59,397 nt of DNA from Phaeoceros laevis (lineage: Eukaryota > Anthocerotophyta > Anthocerotopsida > Notothyladales), in contig JBNGIQ010009150.1 in assembly GCA_049999765.1 (NCBI GenBank), forward strand, positions 114,832 through 174,228, in the 5' to 3' direction. How positions within the stretch are numbered: position 1 is the stretch's first letter; every line of letters starts with the position of its first letter. The notes below the pieces were generated by a model, which was not told where the DNA came from, searched no databases, and saw only the letters and a program-made list of their open reading frames with translations. This document shows, piece by piece, positions 1 to 9,926 of this stretch. Both the position numbers and the translations under genes were made by a program.

Positions 1-600
1 GCAGGCAGCAGGCCACGACCATGGCAGGCTAGAGCACAGCCGGACGGTGCGGCTCGTCGGTGCTGGCTGGTGCACAGGCAGGTGCGGGCTGGTGGCCAGC
101 CATGGCCTGACGGTGCGACCACAGCTGGCTGGACCACGCACAGCAGGGCCGCCCGGTAGCCATTGCCAAGGGCTGATGGCCAGCCATGACAGTGGTGTGT
201 GGCTGAGCATGGAAGCAGCCATGGTAGATGACGGCTAGGGTTTGGTGGCAGCCATGACCAAGGGTTAGGCGCTTCTCTCTCTTCCTAGCTAGCAGCCTAG
301 TATAAAGGCAGGTCCCGTAGGCTTAGAGGTCAGTTGTTGTGCTAGTTCTGAGGCTAGGTGTCTTTGAGGTCTTGGCGCCATACTCTCAAGTGTGCTCCCG
401 GCCTGGGTTTCCAACAAACCGCTGTGGCACTTGCCACAACGCTCTTTTGTGTGCATAAACCATGCTGTTTGAGTGCAATTGTGAGTACTGAATTTTGACA
501 ACAACTCTTCTTGCAGTGGCAAGAATTTAGGTGTTCATTAGTCCATGCCTGAGGACCGCCGTCCGCGGTCCCTCGCATCTACCCACTGGTATGGGGTCTT
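1..600. repeat. Degenerate repeat DNA, possibly an LTR fragment
   Basis: The first 240 bases are a degenerate array built around short units such as GGCCAGCCATGG and GCAGCCATGG at irregular spacing. It is followed by a TATAAA-like box at about 301-306. A GC-rich promoter-like repeat followed by a TATA box is what the U3/R part of an LTR can look like. However, no second LTR, polypurine tract or gag/pol coding is visible here, so an LTR origin is only an inference. Open frames in this stretch are short and not protein-like. From 600 to about 1260 I see no gene. Confidence 0.3.
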
Positions 601-1267
601 TTTAGGCCTCTGCAGGTGTTATGAGAGCATAAGTATGATGTGTGAGGTATCATGTGTGTAGAATAATTCGATGTCGTAGGCATGCGACGTCAAATGGCAC
701 GACAGGGCTCTAACCCGAGTTTATGGTTGAGTTTAGAAATCCAGACCCGGCTTTTGCTCCTCACGCTCAGGAGGTAAACTCCTTCCCGAGCCTCCATGTG
801 TTCGGGCGCACAGGGCGAGCGCGATGGCGCGCGTGAGGCACGATTGTGTCAGCATGAGTGGATTTGGCGTGATGTGAAACGCACTACACATGAATATGAA
901 TGTAACGCACAGGGTCGGAAAAGTAAACTCGGGTTCGGGAATAGGTTTGGTAAGTAAGGGGTGAGCTACATGAAACTAGGGTGAACTAGTTACACACCTC
1001 ATACAACGTCGATTAGGTACGCGTTTCGTTTCTGGCGAAACGCCACATCCTTCAAGGATTACAATGATTTGTAGATGTTAGAAATGGTTAGTAAAAACGT
1101 TTCTGGCGATGCAAAACGATATTTCATACACTGAGTAAAAAATGTCTATCACGGGGCCGTTACATTAAAAATTGCACGTTTTCTCTTCATGGGTCAAAGA
1201 GACAGATTTGAAACACTAAGAAACCGCAGAACGATTCGTACCGTAAAACCATTTCCGAAACACAGCA

Positions 1268-1282
1268 AATTCTGCATACGAC
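1268..1282. repeat. Left target-site duplication of SINE-like insertion
   Basis: The 15-bp sequence AATTCTGCATACGAC is repeated exactly at 1960-1974, immediately after an A-rich tail. Such flanking direct repeats are made when an LINE-mobilised element inserts. Confidence 0.75.
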
Positions 1283-1959
1283 ATCCCGCGAGGGATACCC
1301 CAATGGTAGGGCGTGAGCCCTGCNNNNNNNNNNNNNNNNNNNNNNNNNNNNNNNNNNNNNNNNNNNNNNNNNNNNNNNNNNNNNNNNNNNNNNNNNNNNN
1401 NNNNNNNNNNNNNNNNNNNNNNNCAAACCTGCGTTGGACATGATACTGGAAAGCAAAAAAGTGCCTGCAAATCCCGCGAGGGATACCCCAATGCTAGGGC
1501 GTGAGCCCTGCCATTGGGCCGGCGGGGGTTCGACCCCTGCCACCAGCAAAGGCCCCTCTTGCCCATCCCCCTTGCGGGGCCGGCAAGCATGGGGCCACAT
1601 AGCAGGTTGCCACCTTGCCGGGGTGTGCTCCTTGTGGTAGTACCCACGCTACCGCGGATGGCGTGCTGGCGAGAGTTTGGCAAAGACTGGCTGGGGTAAG
1701 GCCTCTTGAGAGGAGGGGCTTGTGCACCCTGGCACACGAGCTGTGCTGCTCGCGCACATGCTCGGCGGCCTGGCGATTGGCCACATGGCCAATGAGCAAT
1801 GGAAATCGTCGCGAAGTCTGAAGTTGAAGTCTCAAGTTGAATTCTAGAAGCTTGGGCATAGCAGACATGGTAAAAGAGTAGGCTCAACAAGGATATAAAG
1901 TATAAATGTAAACAATTTGAGTGTAATATGAAAACATGTCGAAATTCACTACAAAAAAA
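1283..1959 (+). mobile_element. SINE-like retroposon with two head copies (interrupted by assembly gap)
   Basis: The element lies between two exact 15-bp direct repeats (1268-1282 and 1960-1974) and ends in a run of A at 1953-1960, the signature of target-primed retroposition. Its head contains a box-B-like Pol III motif (GGTTCGACCCC near 1527) inside a short GC hairpin. About 30 bases upstream is an inverted repeat (CAATGCTAGGGC pairing with GCCCTGCCATTG) in the position expected for box A. The head occurs twice, at 1283-1323 and about 1469-1513, with a 100-N gap and about 45 other bases between them. This suggests a head-to-tail dimer or an assembly artefact. The body from 1550 to 1950 has no coding sequence. 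A tRNA-derived SINE is the best reading; the box A match is weak. Confidence 0.6.
1324..1423. other. Assembly gap (100 N)
   Basis: Exactly 100 N, the usual placeholder for a gap of unknown size. It interrupts the SINE-like element; open frames crossing it are not genuine. Confidence 0.99.
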
Positions 1960-1974
1960 AATTCTGCATACGAC
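1960..1974. repeat. Right target-site duplication of SINE-like insertion
   Basis: Exact second copy of the 15-bp repeat at 1268-1282, directly after the A-rich tail of the element. Confidence 0.75.
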
Positions 1975-2358
1975 TATATACGATGTAGAAGCTGTCGAGT
2001 AAGCCACCTCATCGGTGTCATCCCGTTATTGGGCCATCCAGATACTAAGGCACCACCGTCAATAGGTGGCGAGCTAAGGATGCGCCACACGTCCCATCGC
2101 GCTTGACAAATTTTAAAATCGACTAGGCACACCCCTGCCGTTCTATAATAACGGGAAGGTCGCAATGGTGACACCTGTCTTGTACACGCACCCGCAAACT
2201 GTCATTCTGTCATTCTTCCCCTTGCAAGCGTCCTCCTTATTATTACTGCCACGCAAATCCAGTTCGCAATCTGCATCGATCTGCTTCTTGAGGAAGTTTT
2301 GGCGTGATCGCTTTCCTTCGGCATCAAACCTTTACTGCAATTCCTGCCACCTCCCACA

Positions 2359-3597
2359 ATGGCATCTAACCAGCTCACGGAGGTTCCATCCGATCAGGTA
2401 CCTTTGACACACTCGCAATTGTTTGAATTGAGTCCATTTTAGGTAGGCTGGCTATGGCGGGCTCGTGCTAGCTTAGAGAGTGTGATGCAGTTGATTGACC
2501 AGAAACCTTTGCCTGTGCAGAGGAACCTCGTGGAATCACTGGGGCAGTTGGACATTGGGAAGGAAGAGAGCGTGGGATACAACGCGGGGCTTGCTAAGCC
2601 CCGAAGCGGCGGCCTCGCCCGCACGTCCTCCACAGCTTCTTCCACTTCCAGTTCCTCCTCCAGCGAGGCCGGCGACGCAGCAGCAAGTCCGCAATCGGTG
2701 CCACCACCCGCTGCAACAGAAGGCTCCGAGGCCAAAGTATCGGATGGCTTCGTCCAGAAGAAGCCCCCCACCGGGCTGCTGCAGTCGGTGGCCGGCAAAA
2801 TCTCGCAGACGGTCACCTCCGCCAAGGACGCTATCGTAGGCAAGAGCAGCAGCACTAGCATCATCACAGGCCGAGCCGCTGCCGCGGAGGGCCATGGCCA
2901 GGACACAACTCTGGAGCTGGACGCGCACAACAAGGACAAGGTCGGGGACCAGCTCAACTCCACGCAAGGCGCCAAGGAGGCTCTCACCTCCGCTGGGGCC
3001 GCCATAGCCAGCTCCGCGGCAGCAGCCAAGGACGCTGTGGTGGGAGCCGTCTCCGGATCCTCTCCCCGCACCGTCAATGCCACCGCGACCGAGACCGGGG
3101 AGACCCCCATCTCCCCCACTTCGGCCAAGCCTGGAATTCTGCAGACAGTGGGGACGAAGATCGCGAGCTCAGCGCAGTACGTGAAGGAAACCCTGGTGAC
3201 AGGGAAACCCGCGGCAGCGGGAGACACCGTGGCCAGTGAAGGTGCGGAAGGGGAAGTGCCGTCGCCCACCAGCAAGGGCATTCTGGCCAAGGTCGGGGAG
3301 AAGGTGTCCCAGTCCGCACAGTACATCAAGCAGTCGGTGCAGTCGAAGGCGGTCACCGATCCTGCCGACCCGGAGAAGGTGAATGTCACCGAGACTGCCA
3401 AGGCTGCCCTCAAAGTCGCCGGGGACAAAGTGAGCGAGGGGTCTGCGTACGTCAGGGATGCGGCCCTAACCAAGGCTGGGCCATACTCCCAGAGCCCTTT
3501 GGAGCCTCCTCCCGAAACCGGCATCGTCAACCCAACCTCCCCGGTCCTAACTTCTGAGGCACCTTCGGATCCTGCAACCCACTACACTCCCCAGTAG
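2359..3597 (+). CDS. LEA-like repeat protein
   Basis: Two exons, 2359-2397 and 2443-3597, separated by a 45-bp GT-AG intron, give a protein of 397 residues. The start ATG is in the short first exon; the intron-spliced frame reads cleanly through a tryptophan-rich segment (VGWLWRARASLE) into the main exon. The N-terminal 60 residues look folded. The rest is low complexity, rich in Ala, Ser, Lys and Thr. It contains about five copies of an amphipathic unit of the type GxKIxxSAxxxKExxxx (for example KISQTVTSAKDAIVG, KIASSAQYVKETLV, KVSQSAQYIKQSV, KVSEGSAYVRDAAL). This is the composition of late-embryogenesis-abundant/dehydration proteins, so a stress-protective role is inferred, not shown. Third codon positions are GC-rich compared with the HUA2-like and INTS2 genes downstream. 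A possible TATA-like CTATAATA sits at about 2142. There is no signal peptide or membrane segment. Confidence 0.75.
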
Positions 3598-4958
3598 ATG
3601 GAGGCTTGCTTTGCTATAAGGATCTGAGGAACATTAGGTAGATGATCCATAGGAGGAAGACGAGCAGGAGGAGCTTTGCTACATGCTTGGGGAGTGTGTT
3701 ACTGTGTTTAAATGGCATGGAATAACTGCTGGTCCTGAGATTGCGAGTAGATGCTAGTTTATCTCTAGTCTGCAGCTACAGTACAGGGCTTTTGTTCACA
3801 TGTACAGCTGGGCCTCATTTTGTACATCCATTCTTTTCTGTGATTTCTGCTCTTTTCTGTGATTACTTTTGCTACGAGGTTTACCTCAGTGCCAGTTGTG
3901 AATTGGCGACTTATCATCATCTTCAATGGAGTGTTGCAAGCAACGACATGAGGAGTGCCTGCCTAGTCTAAATGGTTTAGGAACTATCTTCCTGGGCCAG
4001 CAGACTAGTCAATGACCAACTAAAGATACCGGCATCCTGAGTTTGGGGGAGAGAGAAAATGTCTCCACCGACTGGTAGCAACTATACCGTCTGCTCCTGC
4101 TGAAAGCCAGTGTTTTGAGAACAACCTGCCAAGTCTTGTCTCACAAAGCAAGTCTTGTCTCCTTTGTGATCAGGTAGCGAAAAACAGCACAAATTTCGTA
4201 GCCTCTCAGACTACGAGGAAAGGAAGGAGACGAAATTTGTTTATTTGAAGGTGATTTGGGCAAGTTACGAGGAATGGTGCAATTTTCAGAGCCGAAAACA
4301 ACCAGTCTAAAAAAATGCTGATCTCTTATCTGGTGAAAAAAATTCCTCAGGTTTGCAGCCTAAGCTGAGGGCAAATTTTACGGTTGATGGAGCGCATAGT
4401 GCGTGCTGTCCCCAAATCCCACCACCGATACACGATCACCTACCATCTTTGGGTCTTCACCATTCGAAGATAACTCCTGACATGCACAGGGAGCACTTTC
4501 GCCATCCTCCAATTTTGGACAGACACATAAATGACGCAGGCCACGTACTCAGACTGAAATCTAACGTAGCCGTTCCATCAGACAGGTGCAAGCCTTTTAA
4601 GCACAACTGTACAGCTCACCTCTCGCAACCAAATCTTGGTATCTTGGGTTCGAAGCCAGGGCACCTAGAGAGAATCATGGAAGGAGGACAGCATTTATTC
4701 AAAATGTAGAACTCATCCTAGACTTCAAACTCAAAACCTACCCTGCAACATAGAGATGAAGCCCAAGCAAGGTGAGCCCGCAGTGGCGAAAGCCTGAACT
4801 TTTCACGCTTCAAAACTGCACCAAGGAGGTGGATTAACCATGTTTTCTCCTTGATCTAAAGAAAGATCTAGTGGAGACCGTAAGGCTCGTCCGCACAGAC
4901 TTCCCAGGGTTCTCCCTGTCAGCTGCTGAAGCATTTCTTCACCCCTTCACAAAACCAG
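3598..4958. other. 3' UTR and intergenic region, no gene seen
   Basis: Contains the 3' end of the LEA-like transcript and then unassigned sequence. An exact 11-bp inverted repeat (ACAAATTTCGT at 4189-4199, ACGAAATTTGT at 4230-4240) with an inner CGTAG/CTACG pair could form a hairpin. No protein-like frame or RNA gene was recognised. Confidence 0.5.
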
Positions 4959-5471
4959 TTAATGATGGCCTCCTGGCCGCCCGCCTTCACCAATCGTCTT
5001 CAACTGAAAAACCTGAGTGCAAACAGGACATTCGTAGTTCTCCCCCTTCCGTAGCTTGAACCAAACTACATCATGCTCGTCCTCACCCACTCCTCCGGAG
5101 CAGCCAACAATTCGTTCATCGAAAGCCGAGGGGATGACGGCTGGGGCATCCTTGGTGCCAAACGGGCCGCGGGGAGGCTCCATATCAAACCGATGTTCAC
5201 CCCGAAGCTCAGCCTCCAATTCCTCACGCTCCAAACCCGTCGCATGTTGCACGCTTGGGTCGCTCAGAGACGACGAACCACTTTTGCTCGCTGCACTCAT
5301 CAGCACAGGGCTCCTGTGCAGCCATCCCCCGGACGAAAAGCACCGCTGGGATCGAGATCTCAAATGCCAAGAGAGCTCAGCCTGAGTGTGAGAAACAGGA
5401 GACACAGCGGCAGCCCTGTTGCCGCGGAAAACCAAAGCATGGCGAACAAGTCTGCGGAGGGACCTTGACAT
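4959..5471 (-). CDS. COX5B: Cytochrome c oxidase subunit 5b, mitochondrial
   Basis: A single uninterrupted frame of 170 residues starts at the ATG on 5471-5469. COX5b is a nuclear-encoded peripheral subunit of respiratory complex IV on the matrix side of the inner mitochondrial membrane and binds one zinc ion. The first 50 or so residues are Arg/Ser-rich with almost no acid residues, as in a mitochondrial presequence. The family core follows: GLEREELEAEL, then GPFGTKDAPAVI, then RIVGCSGGVGEDEHDVVWF, then ECPVCTQVFQLK. The visible zinc-ligand cysteines are the Cys of RIVGC and the CxxC of ECPVC. Length matches plant COX5b once the presequence is included. The gene has no intron, whereas COX5b genes of flowering plants, as I remember them, have several, so this may be a retroposed copy. 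No poly-A remnant or flanking duplication was seen. Confidence 0.93.
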   Translation of the reverse strand: MSRSLRRLVRHALVFRGNRAAAVSPVSHTQAELSWHLRSRSQRCFSSGGWLHRSPVLMSAASKSGSSSLSDPSVQHATGLEREELEAELRGEHRFDMEPPRGPFGTKDAPAVIPSAFDERIVGCSGGVGEDEHDVVWFKLRKGENYECPVCTQVFQLKTIGEGGRPGGHH

Positions 5472-5695
5472 TGTGCTGCCAACTGATCTAAGCGGCTTTG
5501 CCTCCAATGCTCAGGCGCTGTCGGGGCAACTACACCTGCAGCAACATAACAACTCAAGCATTCGGCATCCAGCACAAGTGGACGCAGGCAATCCCTCGCA
5601 TGAAAATCCGATGACGCTGTGCATTTATCATCCGACCTAATAGCTCCCGAAGGGTTTAGGTTAATGAGCTATTTATTAGAGATTTAGGATCAGTC

Positions 5696-5795
5696 NNNNN
5701 NNNNNNNNNNNNNNNNNNNNNNNNNNNNNNNNNNNNNNNNNNNNNNNNNNNNNNNNNNNNNNNNNNNNNNNNNNNNNNNNNNNNNNNNNNNNNNN
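5696..5795. other. Assembly gap (100 N)
   Basis: Exactly 100 N, an assembly placeholder in repeat-rich DNA. Confidence 0.99.
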
Positions 5796-6031
5796 CGAAC
5801 TTTCGCGGGCTTTTGGTGGCCATGTGGAGTTTGAGAAAGTGATACTAGGAGGTACATCGAATGAATGTGAAATGAGGTATATTGAAGTATGGTATCCTTT
5901 AACCTCATGGAGGCTTTGCCATGAAGAAAGAGAGGAGGATAACTCTCATGGTCTAGTTGCATTAAAAGGTGACTTAAATCGAGCATTAGAAATACATTAC
6001 TTCTTGAAAGAGTGCAGTCAGGGGCATGGAG

Positions 6032-6135
6032 TGATGAGTTTTGTTGCTTGAGTGACGTTGGTGCACCAAGCTTAATCCNNNNNNNNNNTGATGAGTTTTG
6101 TTGCTTGAGTGACGTTGGTGCACCAAGCTTAATCC
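6032..6135. other. 10-N gap flanked by identical 47-bp sequences
   Basis: Bases 6032-6078 and 6089-6135 are identical, with 10 N between them. This is how a scaffolder writes two contig ends that overlap but were not merged. The duplication is almost certainly artificial. Confidence 0.9.
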
Positions 6136-6597
6136 AAGCCAAGTTCTTTGGATAAGAGTTTAGGCCCAACAATTTCTCGGCACTGGTGTGGAGGCATGGA
6201 GGCATGGTCTCCGCAACTTGTGGTGGCTCCACCGAGAGCGGGTGAAGTGAGGGCCCCCGTCAGGCATGTGGCAAGGCACGGATTTGTTCTGGAAGTGCGG
6301 TAGGGTGAGTGCTAAAAAAGTCTCACCTCGTACGCGTGAGCTTTCCTTGGTAAGCTTCCATCCTAGAAGGAATTCGACAAGTGGTTGTGAAATTGTGTTA
6401 GCATAGCGAAAAAGGCAGGTAGATTGGACACGTTTAACCCCCAAGTAGGAAGGTCGTATGCACATGGCTTACTTTGGCTTCACGGCTTAAAGCTATCATG
6501 TCATGCATACATCTGTACTAAACACATGGAGTCATAACTCCCTTTGTAAAATATATAAATTGTAAAACTTGCACGTCTCCAATCAATCAGCCAATCA

Positions 6598-6649
6598 ATC
6601 AATTAGAGTACGTTGTACTCCACATCAATTAGAGTACATTGTACTTCAA
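6598..6649. repeat. 26-bp tandem duplication with internal palindrome
   Basis: Two near-identical 26-bp units (6598-6623 and 6624-6649). Each contains the inverted repeat GAGTAC-n3-GTACT. Confidence 0.7.
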
Positions 6650-8472
6650 ACCATGCCCGGTTGCTACTCCCTCAAAGCTTGCTAAGATGGAGGATTCATT
6701 CATGGCTTTAAAGTGGACCTAGGCCGGGATTCGCTAGTCGCTAAACTTCAAAACTTGTGGTGAACTTTTGGCTTTAAGTTAGTAGCTAAATCCGGAAGCG
6801 AGAAGGATAATATCCTTTTTTTTCCCCTATAGTGCAGTATAGGCTACCATTCCACCTACTTAGCTCTAGGTAGGGGATGAGACGTCCCACTGTAAAGCAC
6901 ATATCGTCAATCCACCTAGTATTTGAAAACTAATGTAGCAGCATGCTCGATCCCCATGTGAAGTCGGTTAAGCGTGGCTTCTTCTACTACTACTATTTAG
7001 TATACAACGTTCCTGGTAAGGATTCTGTAGAAGACTAAGAGCTATGTTGTGCTATAACATGTCGGTGAAGGGCCTAAATAGCTAATCAGGCTTTCATGTC
7101 ACCGATAGCTACATGCAAATAGCGAACTGAACACTTTATTAAAGACCAAACATTATGGAAAAAAAAGAAACAAGAGCATCTTTTCAGAATACGAAACAAT
7201 TGTACACTAGAAAGCGTGCTACAATGAAAACATGCCATTCGGGTGAGCCTAGCTCAGTTCTATGCAAGGAAATAGTATCCAAGCATGTAAAAAGGAAACA
7301 GTATCTGAAGCCTGTATCCTTTGTGTACAAAGGATGAAGGTTCTAGATCGCCAGCCTTGAAGGTCACAATGCTTGCACAAGAAATGAACTTGCTAAGACT
7401 TACTAGCTTTCCCTGCGTACGCCTATTTGAGCAAGTTCTCTCTCCGGCCAGTTGATGTCACTCCTTGGGCAACAGCTAGGTGGCAGCTGCCTACCTTGCT
7501 GGCATGACTAGTACTTGAGAAAACTAAATGACGGTGAGATTCCTTGTGCACTAACCTCCTAAAAAGTCATGATATGACTTAAATAATGAAAACTCATAAA
7601 ATAGCTTGACTCCTATTCAGACAACTAGCCAAGTAAAAGTAGTAACTTACAACAAGACATATTAGGCAAGCTACTTCACACGGTCCTGAACTGCATGGCA
7701 TTGACAAACTCATACTGTCCGAGGTAACTGCTCTTGGCCTGACAGCTCTTTGGGGATTTCACATTCAACGAGCAGTGCAAAACACTATTGAAGCTTCCTA
7801 TTGTCTCCTATCAAAGAAAGTTTGGCAAAGAAACATAAAACCAAGGGCCTCAAAGCAGTCAAGGGATTGCTTCTCGTGTCAGAATCCCACAACAAAAATT
7901 TAGTTAAGTCCATGGAGGAGAGGCACACTCTTATAAATTAAATTGACCAGGAAATAAGAAGCATGAAGAAGTTATGTTTTTTATTTCACCACTATATTGG
8001 AATTCATTCTTTCATTCTTGAGTAAAAATAACTTGAGGAAAGGTGTGCACTGCAAGCATGTGGAGAAGGCCGGCTGAAATTGCAGAGGTTGAGCTTCCAT
8101 GCTGGGAATGCTGGCTACATTGCTCCCGGAAACAATGGCTGCAATGCTCCATGCTGTGGCACGGCTCTGTCTCGGGCTCCTGCAGGGCGTGCAATTGGCT
8201 TGAAAGCTTCTGTCTAGGCAACATGTCAAACAACAAAAATGGCCATAAACAGTAGCACCATATCCACACACCGCGAGCCACCAGAAGGCACAACAACACC
8301 CCACCAGCTTGAGAAGGCGAAGAGAGAGAGAGCGCGGTGCCAAGAGAATTCCCGATAGCCTAAAACCTCTATTCAGCTCCACCTTAAAAACTTGGAAATC
8401 TCATAGATAGAGGGGCTCGGACTACTAATACTACTACTGCCATGATCAAACTTTAGTTGATCCTCATTCATA

Positions 8473-8516
8473 CATGACTCGTACTAGCACAACCCATGAC
8501 TCGTACTAGCACAACC
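8473..8516. repeat. 22-bp exact tandem duplication
   Basis: The 22-bp unit beginning CATGACTCGTACTAG is present twice in a row without change. Confidence 0.85.
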
Positions 8517-9026
8517 GCACACAAAAAACGATACCTGCTGGCTTCGGCAATAAATAATTATTTTCCAGAAGTTCAGAAATTTCAGCAACGTAATAAATTA
8601 TTTTTCTCGCGAGGGGACCTAAATTAACACGTTAAAAATTGTTTATCTAATTTTTAATTAATTAATTTGGAAGCTTCCGCAGAATCTAGCAGGCCTCTAC
8701 GTTATGGTTTTGAATGGGTGGCGATGACTCCTAGGTCTATATCGATATGTGCATTTTCTACTTTTGTGAACGTAGAAAATGAGAAATTGTGGAATTCACA
8801 CGATTTTTTTATGTTACATTTTTTAAGCTCTAGAAAATTTTAAATCATGCTAAGTTTCCAAAAACGACAAGCGTACCCCAAGGTTAGAACAAGACGTATA
8901 TGCTAAATCATGCTCTCAGACTAATGAAGGGTTGTTTGCATGTTGCGCGAAATTCGGGCTGCTGTGGTCTGTCGCATGAAATACGGGCCATAGTGTGCAC
9001 TGTGCAGGGTTCCCTGCCTGAGGTGC

Positions 9027-9130
9027 TTTAGACCACACCAGCGCAACTCTTTAGATCCACACCAGCGCAACCCTTTAGATTCGCACTAGCGCAACTCTTC
9101 AGATCCACACTAGCGCAACTCTTTAGATCA
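9027..9130. repeat. 24-bp minisatellite, about 4.4 copies
   Basis: Units at 9027-9049, 9050-9073, 9074-9097 and 9098-9121 plus a partial at 9122-9130. The consensus begins TTTAGATCCACACCAGCGC and ends AACTC. Copies differ by one to four bases, so the array is not recent. Confidence 0.85.
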
Positions 9131-9926
9131 CTCCTGGTTTCTTAGATGCCAAAATCCACAAGGTGCCTGTGACTGCGAAGTTTGACCTTTCCTGGAGGCC
9201 CTTGGACTGAGGACCTAGGCAGACTACTGACGTGTGGAAGTTGCACCATCAATGGGGGCGGAATCGGGACTCGTGGAGGGCGGCCTTCAAGGGTTTTTTG
9301 GATGCCAAAATTCCACAAGACATGCCGCGCATAAATAGTATCATCTAAAAAGTGTAAACTATACATAACCATGGAAGTAAAAGCCCCCAATGCTTATTAG
9401 GACAACCTGAGAACATCGAGATCCATACGCAGGACTAAACCAGTTGCTACCTACTGAGCACATCGAGGAAGCCAGCAGAGAACTCGGTCCTCGACGGAAC
9501 AAGATGATATCAGGATGGCTCTCTGCGTAAGGAAGTCATGAAGCTCTCTCTGAAAAAGGGCCGATTTGTCTAAAGAACTGAAGTAGCTCTCTGCTATCGA
9601 GTTTTAGGCTGGAAGCTGGCTCGTCGAGGAATAATATCTCCACAAATGACGAGTCCCTGAAAGGAAGCCAGCCACAGAATGCTTTCCTCTTAGAAAAAGT
9701 CTTCAAACATGGACCCAGTTACAGGCAGACTGTCATTAGGGATATAACAACCTATTCCGTGGTGCCAAACGTTTGCCCTGAGGAGACCTCCGCATAGCTA
9801 TTAGTTGCTTCGTCATATGAAAACCTGACAGACAACACCGAGCTTAATACAAGATAACATAGTCGGTGCTACAGGGGTGTTGGTGGCAACAACAGCCGAG
9901 CAGAACCAAGCTAGAGATGAACGGGG

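Larger units (their letters stand above)
5796..9926. repeat. Repeat-rich intergenic DNA without a supported gene
   Basis: Over 4 kb with no frame that resembles a known protein. The 6150-6700 part has a CAATCAATC-rich stretch and an AT-rich, poly-A-signal-like segment (AAATATATAAATTG near 6549) that could be the edge of a retrotransposon, but no terminal repeats or transposase/polymerase coding were recognised. 8580-8870 is strongly AT-rich. Several local tandem repeats are listed separately. A short motif (ATGCCAAAAT, then TCCACAAG) recurs near 9147 and 9301. The last few hundred bases before 9927 probably hold the 3' UTR of the CD2BP2 gene. Confidence 0.45.

Noticed and set aside
1187-2007. 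Long open frames on both strands across the first gap
   Set aside because: They are held open by 100 N and a GC-rich SINE body; the predicted peptides are not protein-like.
2439-3530. 363-residue minus-strand frame opposite the LEA-like gene
   Set aside because: It is the shadow of a GC-rich coding frame; the plus-strand frame has a proper ATG, intron and repeat structure.
4645-4660. Exact box-B match (GGTTCGAAGCC) suggesting a tRNA gene
   Set aside because: The flanking bases do not form a T-arm or acceptor stem, and no box A or anticodon arm could be placed upstream.
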